Assembly (NCBI GenBank): GCA_016938455.1
Contig: JAFGUQ010000011.1
Location: forward strand, 1 to 34,733
Direction of reading: 5' to 3'
Source: Clostridia bacterium
GTDB lineage: Bacteria > Bacillota > Clostridia > DUPQ01
Length of the DNA: 34,733 nucleotides
Shown here: piece after piece, positions 1-6,724 of the stretch
Layout: every line of letters starts with the position of its first letter
How positions within the stretch are numbered: the stretch's first letter is position 1
The notes under the pieces: generated by a model
What the model was told of the DNA's origin: nothing
Databases searched by the model: none
The model's input: the letters and a program-made list of their open reading frames with translations, nothing else
Translations under genes and position numbers: made by a program

Positions 1-2
1 AT

Positions 3-914
3 ATTTCCTGTCCTGTTGAACTTTCAAAGATTATTTTCCCTGAACCTTCCATATCTCTCGGAGTCACACCTGTTAAAAAAGGAGAGGAAGAAAAAGTCAG
101 TGCAGGCTTACATAAACTTCAGGATGAAGATCCAACCTTCACACTGACCCTCAATACAGAGACTCACCAGGCATTGATTGCAGGGATTGGTGAACAGCAC
201 ATTGATATCCTTACAAGTAAGCTGAAAGCCAAATATGGTATTGAAGTGGAATTAAGCGACCCGATCATCCCTTACAGAGAGGCAATCAAGAGCAAAATCA
301 AGGTTGAAGGTAAACATAAAAAGCAGTCAGGCGGACATGGACAGTTTGGACATGTATGGATTGAATTTGAACCAGGCACTGGAGAAGGTCTTCAGTTTGA
401 AGAGAAAATATTCGGAGGTTCAGTTCCAAAAAACTATATCCCTGCAGTTGAAAAAGGATTAAAGGACTGTATTGTCAAAGGAGTGCTTGCTGGATACCCT
501 ATGGTCAATTTGAAAGCGACACTTGTCGATGGATCATACCATGCAGTTGACTCCTCTGAAATGGCTTTCAAAGTGGCAGCAGGAAATGCTTATAAAAAAC
601 TTATTGATGCGAAACCTGTTCTGCTTGAACCGATTAACAGATATGAGATCATCATTCCTGATGACTACATGGGAGACATCATGGGTGACATCAATAAAAG
701 AAGAGGCAGAATCATGGGCATGAGTCCTATTGAAGGCGGATTGCAGAAAGTAGTGGCAGAAGTCCCTTATGCTGAAATGTTCAAGTATTCCAATGACTTA
801 AGGTCTATGACACAAAGCAGAGGTAAGTTTTCCATGGAATATGTCAGATATGAGGAAGTCCCTGCTCAATATGCAGAAAAAATAATTGCTGAATCTAAAA
901 AAGAAGAAGAATAA
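3..914 (+). CDS. Elongation factor G-type GTPase, C-terminal part (5' end outside window)
   Basis: The reading frame is open from the first bases (ISCPVELSK...) and runs to TAA, giving about 303 residues, a little under half of a usual EF-G of about 690. The G domain therefore lies upstream of the window. Visible parts are EF-G domain III (GIGEQHIDIL), domain IV (KKQSGGHGQFGHVWIEFEP, followed by GGSVPKNYIPAVEKGL) and domain V (PINRYEIIIPDDYMGDIMGDINKRRG). The KHKKQSGGHGQ form of the domain IV signature resembles EF-G-II-type paralogues rather than the main fusA product, so this may be an accessory EF-G rather than the principal translocase; that is inference from memory of the family. The ORF track starts at an internal TTG (174) only because the window is cut. 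A strong terminator follows directly, so this is the last gene of its transcript. Confidence 0.93.
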   Translation: MSCPVELSKIIFPEPSISLGVTPVKKGEEEKVSAGLHKLQDEDPTFTLTLNTETHQALIAGIGEQHIDILTSKLKAKYGIEVELSDPIIPYREAIKSKIKVEGKHKKQSGGHGQFGHVWIEFEPGTGEGLQFEEKIFGGSVPKNYIPAVEKGLKDCIVKGVLAGYPMVNLKATLVDGSYHAVDSSEMAFKVAAGNAYKKLIDAKPVLLEPINRYEIIIPDDYMGDIMGDINKRRGRIMGMSPIEGGLQKVVAEVPYAEMFKYSNDLRSMTQSRGKFSMEYVRYEEVPAQYAEKIIAESKKEEE

Positions 915-918
915 AAAT

Positions 919-948
919 AAGCCCACTTTAAGAGAGTGGGCTTTTTTT
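919..948 (+). terminator. Intrinsic terminator after the EF-G-type gene
   Basis: A perfect 7-bp stem, GCCCACT with AGTGGGC, encloses a 7-nt loop. It is flanked by AA upstream and followed by a run of seven T. It lies 5 bases after the stop codon. Confidence 0.93.
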
Positions 949-961
949 AATGGAACAAAAT

Positions 962-990
962 TTGAAAAAGCTGCGTCTTATTCTTATAAA
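962..990 (+). promoter_or_regulatory. Probable sigma-A promoter of the DUF4349-type gene
   Basis: TTGAAA (962-967), a 17-bp spacer and TATAAA (985-990) each match 5 of 6 consensus bases. The expected start site falls near 997, leaving a very short leader that would only just include the AGAGG ribosome binding site (996-1000). That makes the assignment less certain. Confidence 0.45.
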
Positions 991-1008
991 TGAAAAGAGG
1001 TAAAGAGC

Positions 1009-1908
1009 ATGAAAAGAAAAATTAGTATATTGTTGGTTCTGTTACTTGTTGTTGTTATATTTGCCGGGTGCGCTGCCAATAAAACAGCTGATTATACATC
1101 AGAAATGAGCTATGGGGAACCATCAGTACAATATGACAAGGCACCAGCCTATACATATGCAGAAAGTGGGGCTTCATCTGATTCAGTTTATGCCAATTCA
1201 GTGCAGACAACACACAACAGCGAAAAGAAAATAGTCAAGTATGGTTCTGTGACTCTTGAAGTGAATAATTATACTGAAGCCTATAGTGATCTCCAAGCGC
1301 TTCTTGGAGACAGCGGATATCTTGAGTCAAGTAATATCTGGAAAACACCCAGATATGTCAATGGTGAGAAAATCATGTTGACCAATGCTAATTTAGTCAT
1401 AAGGATTTCAGAAGACAGATTTGAAGGGTTTATCAAAGACCTGGAAAATATTGGCCTGATGGTTACTCAGTCCACCAACAGCGATGATATTTCTTACATG
1501 TATTATGATACTGATGCCAGAGTGAAATTGAAACAGGATGAGAAAGCCAGACTTGAGCAGTATCTGACAGAAATTGATGATGCAAAAGTATACTTTGAAA
1601 TTCAAAGCAGAATCACTGATGTCATTTATGAGATTGAACAGTTAAAAGGTAATATACTGCGCTGGGACAATTAGGTTGCGTATGCTTCAGTCAATCTGAC
1701 AATAAACGAGATTGCTCCTGATGAAAATCCATCTGTGACAGCACCAAAGGGATTCTTCGGTAAAATATGGGAAAACATAGTTAAAGGTGTTGAATTCCTG
1801 GGTGAAGCAGTCATATTCTTAGCTGGAGCCATTCCTGTGCTGATTATCATAGCTGGAATCATCATATTGATTGTTAAACTGGCTACCAGAAAAAAGAAAG
1901 TAAAATAG
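1009..1908 (+). pseudogene. DUF4349-type lipoprotein gene with an in-frame amber stop
   Basis: The start ATG follows AGAGG. The N-terminus is a lipoprotein signal: basic MKRK, a hydrophobic run, then FAGC at residues 18-21. After a low-complexity linker comes the DUF4349-type region (VKYGSVTLEVNNY, then TNSDDISYMYYDTDARVKLKQDE), with a coiled-coil-like stretch ending in IEQLKGNILRWDN. The ORF stops at TAG (1672-1674, codon 222). The same frame continues without a gap as VAYASVNLTINEIAP, a C-terminal membrane helix and a basic tail, ending at TAG 1906-1908. Family members normally have Leu where the TAG sits (RWDNL), so a single TTG-to-TAG change explains it. The 221-residue product would be secreted or lipid-anchored but lack its C-terminal helix. 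Function of the family is unknown. Sequencing error or suppression are alternatives. Confidence 0.8.
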
Positions 1909-1925
1909 TAAAATAAGCAAGTAAG

Positions 1926-1960
1926 CAAGTACTCTGCAATCAGGGTACTTGTTTTTTTTT
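1926..1960 (+). terminator. Intrinsic terminator after the DUF4349-type gene
   Basis: An 11-bp stem, CAAGTACTCTG with CAGGGTACTTG (one T-G pair), closes a CAAT loop. It is followed by nine T. Confidence 0.92.
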
Positions 1961-1977
1961 GTTCAATTTTATATAAT
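1949..1977 (+). promoter_or_regulatory. Probable ctsR promoter
   Basis: TATAAT (1972-1977) is a perfect -10 box. TTGTTT (1949-1954) is a weak -35 at 17 bp and overlaps the tail of the preceding terminator. The start site is expected near 1984, inside the CtsR box. Confidence 0.6.
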
Positions 1978-1979
1978 AA

Positions 1980-1996
1980 GGTCAGAGATAGTCAAA
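1980..1996 (+). promoter_or_regulatory. CtsR box (autoregulatory operator)
   Basis: GGTCAGA-GAT-AGTCAAA matches the established CtsR tandem heptad, RGTCAAA-NAN-RGTCAAA, with one mismatch. It covers the expected transcription start and runs into the ribosome binding site AAAGGAA of the ctsR gene. This is the position expected for repression by CtsR of its own operon. Confidence 0.8.
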
Positions 1997-2009
1997 GGAA
2001 GTGAACGTT

Positions 2010-2468
2010 ATGGCAAGGCTAAGTGATGTCATTGAGGATTTTATAAAAGCTCTTTTAAAGGAAACCGATACCGGAATAGAAATTCAGCGGAATGAACTGG
2101 CAACTTATTTCAAATGTGTTCCCTCACAGATTAATTATGTCATCGGAACAAGATTTACTGCTGAAAAAGGCTATTTTGTTGAGAGCAAACGCGGAGGTGG
2201 AGGATATATCAGTATCAAGAGTGTCTCCATCAAGAAACCATATGAATATCTGATGCATATCATTCTGTCAATGGGAGATGAGATTTCACAGCAGTCAGCA
2301 GAGATTTATCTGAATAATTTTGTGGATTACAACATCATCACCAAGGAAGACAGCCAAATAATAAAAGCCGCTATCAGTAACGGAGCATTACGGAAAGTGG
2401 ATAGTGAAAAAAGGGACATGGTCAGAGTGGATATTTTTAAAAATATCATGATGAGCATGATTGTATAG
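2010..2468 (+). CDS. ctsR: CtsR family transcriptional repressor of heat-shock genes
   Basis: The 152-residue product begins MARLSDVIEDFIKALL, the usual CtsR N-terminus. It contains a winged helix-turn-helix (about 22-75), the glycine-rich wing tip RGGGGYI (about 63-69), and the C-terminal dimerisation region. CtsR dimers repress clp and related protein quality-control genes and release DNA on heating. I chose ATG 2010 over the ORF-track GTG at 2001 because the GTG directly abuts the ribosome binding site AAAGGAA, while the ATG is correctly spaced and matches family starts. A CtsR box lies at the promoter. The usual partners mcsA, mcsB and clpC do not follow: radA starts 7 bases after this stop codon. 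Confidence 0.93.
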   Translation: MARLSDVIEDFIKALLKETDTGIEIQRNELATYFKCVPSQINYVIGTRFTAEKGYFVESKRGGGGYISIKSVSIKKPYEYLMHIILSMGDEISQQSAEIYLNNFVDYNIITKEDSQIIKAAISNGALRKVDSEKRDMVRVDIFKNIMMSMIV

Positions 2469-2475
2469 GAAACAG

Positions 2476-3828
2476 ATGGCTAAATTTAAAAGCAAGTTCA
2501 TATGCAGGGAATGCGGTTACGAAACTGTGAAATGGATGGGGAAGTGTCCTTCCTGTCTGATGTTCGACAGTTTTGACGAGGAAGTCTACAGTACAGAAAA
2601 AGTATTTGAGAACGCAGTGGTCATCAGACCGGTGACACTGCAGAGCATTGAAGATGACAATAAACAGCGGATCGATGTAAACATGGATGAATTGAACAGA
2701 GTGCTTGGTGGCGGTCTGGTGAAAGGGTCCATGGTGCTGGTCGGTGGAGATCCCGGCATAGGAAAGTCTACATTGCTATTACAGTTATGCAAAAGTATTG
2801 AGAATAACTATTCGATATTATATATTTCTGGCGAGGAAAGCCTCTCACAGATTGGCATCAGAGCCAGAAGACTTGGTATGAAAAATCAGAAACTGCAGCT
2901 TGCCTGTGAAACAGACCTTGAAAGCATTGGTGATTTTATTGAAAAAACCAGACCTGACATTGCCATTATTGACTCCATTCAGACAATATACAGCAGGCAA
3001 ATGACCTCAGTACCAGGAAGTGCCAATCAAATCAGGAATGCTACACTTTTATTGATGAATATCGCAAAGAAGACTGATACCGCCATTTTCCTGGTAGGAC
3101 ATGTCACCAAAGACGGAAGCATTGCCGGACCTAAAATTCTGGAGCATATGGTAGATACTGTTTTATACTTTGAAGGTGACCGCAGTTCAAGTTTCCGAAT
3201 CTTAAGAGCAGTTAAAAACCGGTTTGGTTCTACTAACGAAATCGGTGTTTTTGAAATGTCAGATAATGGCCTTGAACAGATAAAGAATCCCTCCCTAAGA
3301 TTGCTGTCAGGAAGAAATGACGGCGCATATGGGTCATGTGTAATGCCGACACTGGAAGGGACAAGACCGATCATGGTGGAGATTCAGGCATTAGTATGTA
3401 CCACAGCATTTGGAATGCCAAGAAGGATGTCTACAGGATTTGATAACAACAGAGTGACCATGCTGATGGCTATACTTGAGAAAGTACTGAGCTATAAAAT
3501 ATATAATTGTGATGCATATGTCAATGTAGCAGGTGGAATAAAGATTAATGAACCGGCCTGTGATCTGGCCATCATCACTTCAATTGCTTCGAGCTTCAAA
3601 AACAAATCCGTAGGTAATGAATGGGTTATCATAGGAGAAGCCGGATTAACCGGAGAAGTCAGGGCTGTTTCTTTCATAGATAAAAGAATCAAGGAATCTG
3701 AAAGACTGGGATTTAAAAAAGCCATTGTTCCTGCAGCCAACTTAAATGAGGCTAAAAAATGCAGTACAGGCATAGAGGTCTTCGGCGTTGACAACATAAA
3801 AAAAGCTTTAGCGCTGGTTTTTGAGTGA
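2476..3828 (+). CDS. radA: DNA repair protein RadA (Sms)
   Basis: RadA is a RecA-like ATPase and helicase that promotes branch migration during recombinational repair. The 450-residue product shows a C4 zinc finger (CRECGYETVKWMGKCPSC, about 10-27), Walker A GGDPGIGKST (90-99), the RadA signature KNRFG (247-251), and the Lon-protease-like C-terminal domain (about 280-450). The ORF track starts at TTG 2461. I prefer ATG 2476, which gives the standard MAKFKSKFICRECGY start and has AGGAAA at 2467-2472, overlapping the ctsR stop. It is therefore cotranscribed with ctsR under the CtsR box. In many Firmicutes disA follows radA; here it does not. Confidence 0.96.
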   Translation: MAKFKSKFICRECGYETVKWMGKCPSCLMFDSFDEEVYSTEKVFENAVVIRPVTLQSIEDDNKQRIDVNMDELNRVLGGGLVKGSMVLVGGDPGIGKSTLLLQLCKSIENNYSILYISGEESLSQIGIRARRLGMKNQKLQLACETDLESIGDFIEKTRPDIAIIDSIQTIYSRQMTSVPGSANQIRNATLLLMNIAKKTDTAIFLVGHVTKDGSIAGPKILEHMVDTVLYFEGDRSSSFRILRAVKNRFGSTNEIGVFEMSDNGLEQIKNPSLRLLSGRNDGAYGSCVMPTLEGTRPIMVEIQALVCTTAFGMPRRMSTGFDNNRVTMLMAILEKVLSYKIYNCDAYVNVAGGIKINEPACDLAIITSIASSFKNKSVGNEWVIIGEAGLTGEVRAVSFIDKRIKESERLGFKKAIVPAANLNEAKKCSTGIEVFGVDNIKKALALVFE

Positions 3829-3848
3829 TTTGATTCAGTCTCAGGGTT

Positions 3849-3877
3849 TTGACACTTACTGATGATTAGTGTATAAT
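3849..3877 (+). promoter_or_regulatory. Consensus sigma-A promoter of carD
   Basis: TTGACA (3849-3854), 17 bp and TATAAT (3872-3877) match both consensus hexamers perfectly at ideal spacing. The leader is short and includes the GGAGG at 3893-3897. Confidence 0.92.
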
Positions 3878-3901
3878 TGAAGGTAGCAGTTCGGAGGAAT
3901 A

Positions 3902-4378
3902 ATGTATAAAATAGGTGACAAAGTAGTATATCCAATGCATGGTGCAGGAGAAATAGTAGAAGTTGTTGAAAAGGAAATTTTAGGGAGCAAAAAAGATTAT
4001 TTTGTTCTTAAGATGCCTATAGGTGATATGAAAGTATTATTGCCTGTTGAAACAGTGGATGCCATCGGTATCAGACAAACTATCTCAAGTGAGGAAATCG
4101 ATCAATTACTGAATTCTATTGACGATATGGAATGCATTGAAAACATCAACTGGAACAAACGTTATAGAGAAAACATGGACCGCTTGAGAACAGGATGTGT
4201 TGAAGATGTCGCCAATGTCATTAAAGCTTTACTATTGAGAGATCAGGGGAAAAGCTTATCAACAGGAGAAAGAAAGATGCTTTCTACTGCAAAACAGATA
4301 CTGACAAGTGAAATCATGCTTGTGAAAAAAATTACCATGGACGAAGCAGATCAATTAATAAATAAACATGTCATTTAA
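3902..4378 (+). CDS. CarD/CdnL-family RNA polymerase-binding regulator
   Basis: The 158-residue protein has the CarD/TRCF-like Tudor fold at the N-terminus (YKIGDKVVYPMHGAGEIVEV, then DYFVLKMPIGDMKVLLPV, about 1-65) and a helical C-terminal domain (about 75-158). CarD proteins bind the RNA polymerase beta subunit and alter open-complex stability; in several bacteria they control rRNA promoters. The start ATG lies 4 bases after a strong GGAGG. It heads a transcript with the PIN-TRAM protein and ispD. The same order (carD-like, PIN-TRAM, ispD) is common in Firmicutes. Its own promoter is perfectly consensus. Confidence 0.93.
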   Translation: MYKIGDKVVYPMHGAGEIVEVVEKEILGSKKDYFVLKMPIGDMKVLLPVETVDAIGIRQTISSEEIDQLLNSIDDMECIENINWNKRYRENMDRLRTGCVEDVANVIKALLLRDQGKSLSTGERKMLSTAKQILTSEIMLVKKITMDEADQLINKHVI

Positions 4379-4396
4379 AAAAGGAGAGAACATCCT

Positions 4397-5431
4397 GTGT
4401 TTATAAAGACTCTTAAGATAATACTTTCGGTATGTGGTGGAATAACAGGCTTTACAATTGTGGTAGCCTTAATGGCAGAATATAATTTTCAGTTTTCAGC
4501 TACTCTTACTGTAATTATTTATATCTTCACGATTGTTCTATTCACATTTCTTGTTTATTTTTTATCAGGAAAAATACTGATTATTGTTAATAAGGCTTTT
4601 GGGAAAGCTGAAAAGTCTGTTTCGGAACTGTCATTATATGAAGTGCTGGTTTCTTTTTTCGGATTGCTTCTTGGATTGATCATCGCTAATCTGATTGCTA
4701 TACCTCTAAGAAATATTGATGTGATAGGTGGACCAATCGCTGTTGTGCTGAATATTTTCTTTGGTCTGGCAGGAATGTATTTACTTTATTTAAAAAGAGA
4801 GGAAATCACTTTTTCAAATTTCAAGGGATTAATTTCCAAAGAATCAGTTAAACTTGTTGACAGCTGTGTTCTTATTGACGGCAGATTGAATGAAGTAGTG
4901 AAAACCGGTTTTATCAAAGGACCTTTTCTGATTCCCACTTTCATTCTTATGGAGCTTCAGATCTTGGCTGATAATAATGACACAACGAAAAGAAGCCGAG
5001 GTAAAAGAGGTCTTGAATTGCTGGAAATGCTGAAAAAAGAAAGTGCCAATATAATCATAAAAGATACGGAGTTTGACAGAATGGATCTTGAAACTGATGT
5101 CAAACTGATTAAATACGCTCAGAAACACAAATACACCATCATCACTCTTGACTATAACCTGAACAAGGTAGCCGGTGTCACAGGAATCAAAGTGCTTAAT
5201 TTAAATGATTTAAGCAGCAGTCTCAAAATGACTGCGATTCCGGGAGAGAGCATGATTGTGGATATTCAGAAACAGGGTAAGGAATTTGGCCAGGGAATAG
5301 GTTATCTTGAAGACGGAACGATGGTAATCATTGAAAACGGGAAGGACTTCATTGGCATGACCAAAGAAGTCATCATCACAACAGTCACACAGACTTCCGC
5401 AGGCAGATTAATCTTTACAAAGGTCAGTTAA
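4397..5431 (+). CDS. Membrane-anchored PIN-TRAM domain protein (YacL-like)
   Basis: Start is GTG 4397 with AAGGAG 10 bases upstream. The 344-residue protein has four predicted membrane helices (about 5-27, 38-63, 83-104, 112-131). A cytoplasmic PIN domain (about 150-265) follows, with acidic catalytic-type residues in VKLVDSCVLIDGR (D155) and TIITLDYNLN, then a TRAM domain (about 280-344). PIN domains are typically metal-dependent ribonucleases and TRAM is an RNA-binding fold, so an RNase role at the membrane is likely but unproven for this family. The canonical LDTSVIIDGR is changed to VDSCVLIDGR, with the Asp retained. The stop abuts the ispD start. Confidence 0.9.
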   Translation: MFIKTLKIILSVCGGITGFTIVVALMAEYNFQFSATLTVIIYIFTIVLFTFLVYFLSGKILIIVNKAFGKAEKSVSELSLYEVLVSFFGLLLGLIIANLIAIPLRNIDVIGGPIAVVLNIFFGLAGMYLLYLKREEITFSNFKGLISKESVKLVDSCVLIDGRLNEVVKTGFIKGPFLIPTFILMELQILADNNDTTKRSRGKRGLELLEMLKKESANIIIKDTEFDRMDLETDVKLIKYAQKHKYTIITLDYNLNKVAGVTGIKVLNLNDLSSSLKMTAIPGESMIVDIQKQGKEFGQGIGYLEDGTMVIIENGKDFIGMTKEVIITTVTQTSAGRLIFTKVS

Positions 5432-6118
5432 ATGAAAACTGGTGTTGTCATTGCAGCTGGTGGATCTTCTACCAGAATGAATCAAAAAGATAAACTGATG
5501 ATCATGATTGAAAACGTGCCGGTGATTATAAGAAGCATTGCGGCCTTTTTAAATTTAAAGGAAATTACTCAGATTGTGGTGGTATGCCCTCAAGAAAAAA
5601 TAAAACAGTATAAAAATCTGATTTCAGGAGTCTTCAACGATAAAGTGACAGTCATTGGAGGAGGCTGTTCAAGGCGGGAATCAGTTTTCAACGGAATCAG
5701 ACAGCTTGATGCTGATACAGATTATGTGCTGATTCATGACGGTGCAAGACCATTGATTAAAGAAACTGATATCAGAAAATGTATCAATGCTACAAAGCAG
5801 TATCTGGCATGCTGTCTTGCTGTCAGAAGCAAAGATACGATCAAAGTGGTCGATGAAGACCTGAAAATCGAAAATACTCTAGACAGAAATAAACTCTATA
5901 ACATTCAGACCCCTCAGGGTTTCACATATGAAATTGCTTATGAGATGCATCTGATGGCAGAAAAATACAAAATTGAGGCTGTTGATGATTGCATCCTTGC
6001 AGAAAAAAGCGGGCATGAAGTCTATGTTGTTGAAGGAAGTTATGACAATATCAAGATAACTACTGATGAAGACATCAAGTATGTCGAATTTCTGCTACTC
6101 CACCGTCAGAATACATAA
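5432..6118 (+). CDS. ispD: 2-C-methyl-D-erythritol 4-phosphate cytidylyltransferase
   Basis: IspD couples CTP to MEP in the non-mevalonate isoprenoid pathway. The 228-residue length is typical. Nucleotide-binding signature AAGGSSTRM (8-16), RRESVFNGI, the IspD signature VLIHDGARPL and IQTPQGF are all present. The start ATG directly follows the TAA of the PIN-TRAM gene with no clear ribosome binding site, so translational coupling is likely. Its last 24 bases overlap the 3' end of the convergent ispF gene. Confidence 0.95.
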   Translation: MKTGVVIAAGGSSTRMNQKDKLMIMIENVPVIIRSIAAFLNLKEITQIVVVCPQEKIKQYKNLISGVFNDKVTVIGGGCSRRESVFNGIRQLDADTDYVLIHDGARPLIKETDIRKCINATKQYLACCLAVRSKDTIKVVDEDLKIENTLDRNKLYNIQTPQGFTYEIAYEMHLMAEKYKIEAVDDCILAEKSGHEVYVVEGSYDNIKITTDEDIKYVEFLLLHRQNT

Positions 6119-6562
6119 AGACATGATTCCAAGACCTTTTCCGAAAGAAGTCAATCCCTCCCCGGAAGTAGCTGTGATACCAACACTGCTTGGACTGATT
6201 GATAATAATTCTGAAATGCTTTCCTTGATTTCCTCAATATAGGGAGATAATCTCGGAGTTTTACATTCAATGGAAAATGAGACATGTGTTATTTTATAGT
6301 CGCTCATGTACTTCAAAGCTTCTCTCACATACTCTTTACTGTCCTTGATTCCTTTTCTCAGGCACAAATCATCAGCAATTTCACCTAAGATGTTCACACC
6401 GGTTATTCCAGAAACAGCATTGGTCAGTGAGTGAAGAATAACATCGGCATCAGAATTACCTTTCAGCGGCATATGGTTGTGAATAAAAACACCACCCAGA
6501 ATGAGTTCTTTTCTGTCATCTTTAGTAAAAAGATGACTGTCCTGGCCTATTGAACACTTCAT
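6095..6562 (-). CDS. ispF: 2-C-methyl-D-erythritol 2,4-cyclodiphosphate synthase, divergent type
   Basis: IspF closes CDP-ME 2-phosphate to the cyclic diphosphate, two steps after IspD. The 155-residue product keeps the metal ligands D8 and H10 (GQDSH) and H44 (SDADVILHS), and the C-terminal ITATSGEGLTSFGKGLG that matches the usual KATTTEGLGFTGRGEG. The usual DIGKHFPDTDP loop is replaced by LGEIADDLCLRKG. I recall a divergent IspF subgroup with this form (GQDSH, SGITGVNILGE), so activity is probable. ATG 6562 has a strong GGGAGGG ribosome binding site and its own promoter. It is the only minus-strand gene here, whereas ispD and ispF are usually codirectional or fused. Confidence 0.9.
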   Translation of the reverse strand: MKCSIGQDSHLFTKDDRKELILGGVFIHNHMPLKGNSDADVILHSLTNAVSGITGVNILGEIADDLCLRKGIKDSKEYVREALKYMSDYKITHVSFSIECKTPRLSPYIEEIKESISELLSISPSSVGITATSGEGLTSFGKGLGIMSLCILTVE

Positions 6563-6579
6563 AATATCCCTCCCGTTTT

Positions 6580-6607
6580 ATCATAACATGTACTTTGCCG
6601 ATTGCAA
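6580..6607 (-). promoter_or_regulatory. ispF promoter (minus strand)
   Basis: On the minus strand, TTGCAA (6607-6602), 16 bp and TATGAT (6585-6580) are present, with an extended -10 (TGT before TATGAT). Confidence 0.65.
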
Positions 6608-6667
6608 AATATTTTCTTTTCAAAGCTATAAATCAAAGTTAACCAACAGCATGAGTAGATAAACCAC

Positions 6668-6694
6668 TTGACTTTTAGGTTCCGCTTTTATACT
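6668..6694 (+). promoter_or_regulatory. Possible promoter of the radical SAM gene
   Basis: TTGACT (6668-6673) and TATACT (6689-6694) are separated by only 15 bp. TACTCT at 17 bp is a weaker alternative. It is supported mainly by position, since the gene must start a new transcript. Confidence 0.4.
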
Positions 6695-6724
6695 CTATAT
6701 GAAGAATAAGCAAGAGGTAATGAA

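Noticed and set aside
1672-1674. Pyrrolysine or amber readthrough in the DUF4349-type gene
   Set aside because: TAG ends several neighbouring genes normally, the site is usually Leu in relatives, and no recoding element is visible. A point mutation is simpler.
1671-1928. Minus-strand 85-aa ORF over the end of the DUF4349-type gene
   Set aside because: It mirrors the coding frame of the interrupted gene and crosses the stem of its terminator. No ribosome binding site or family resemblance.
3492-3935. 147-aa minus-strand ORF over the end of radA and the carD promoter
   Set aside because: It covers the 3' end of radA and a consensus + strand promoter; no supporting signals.
6563-6724. A SCIFF peptide gene before the maturase
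   Set aside because: Checked both strands: only very short frames such as MSR, with no Cys-rich reading frame.
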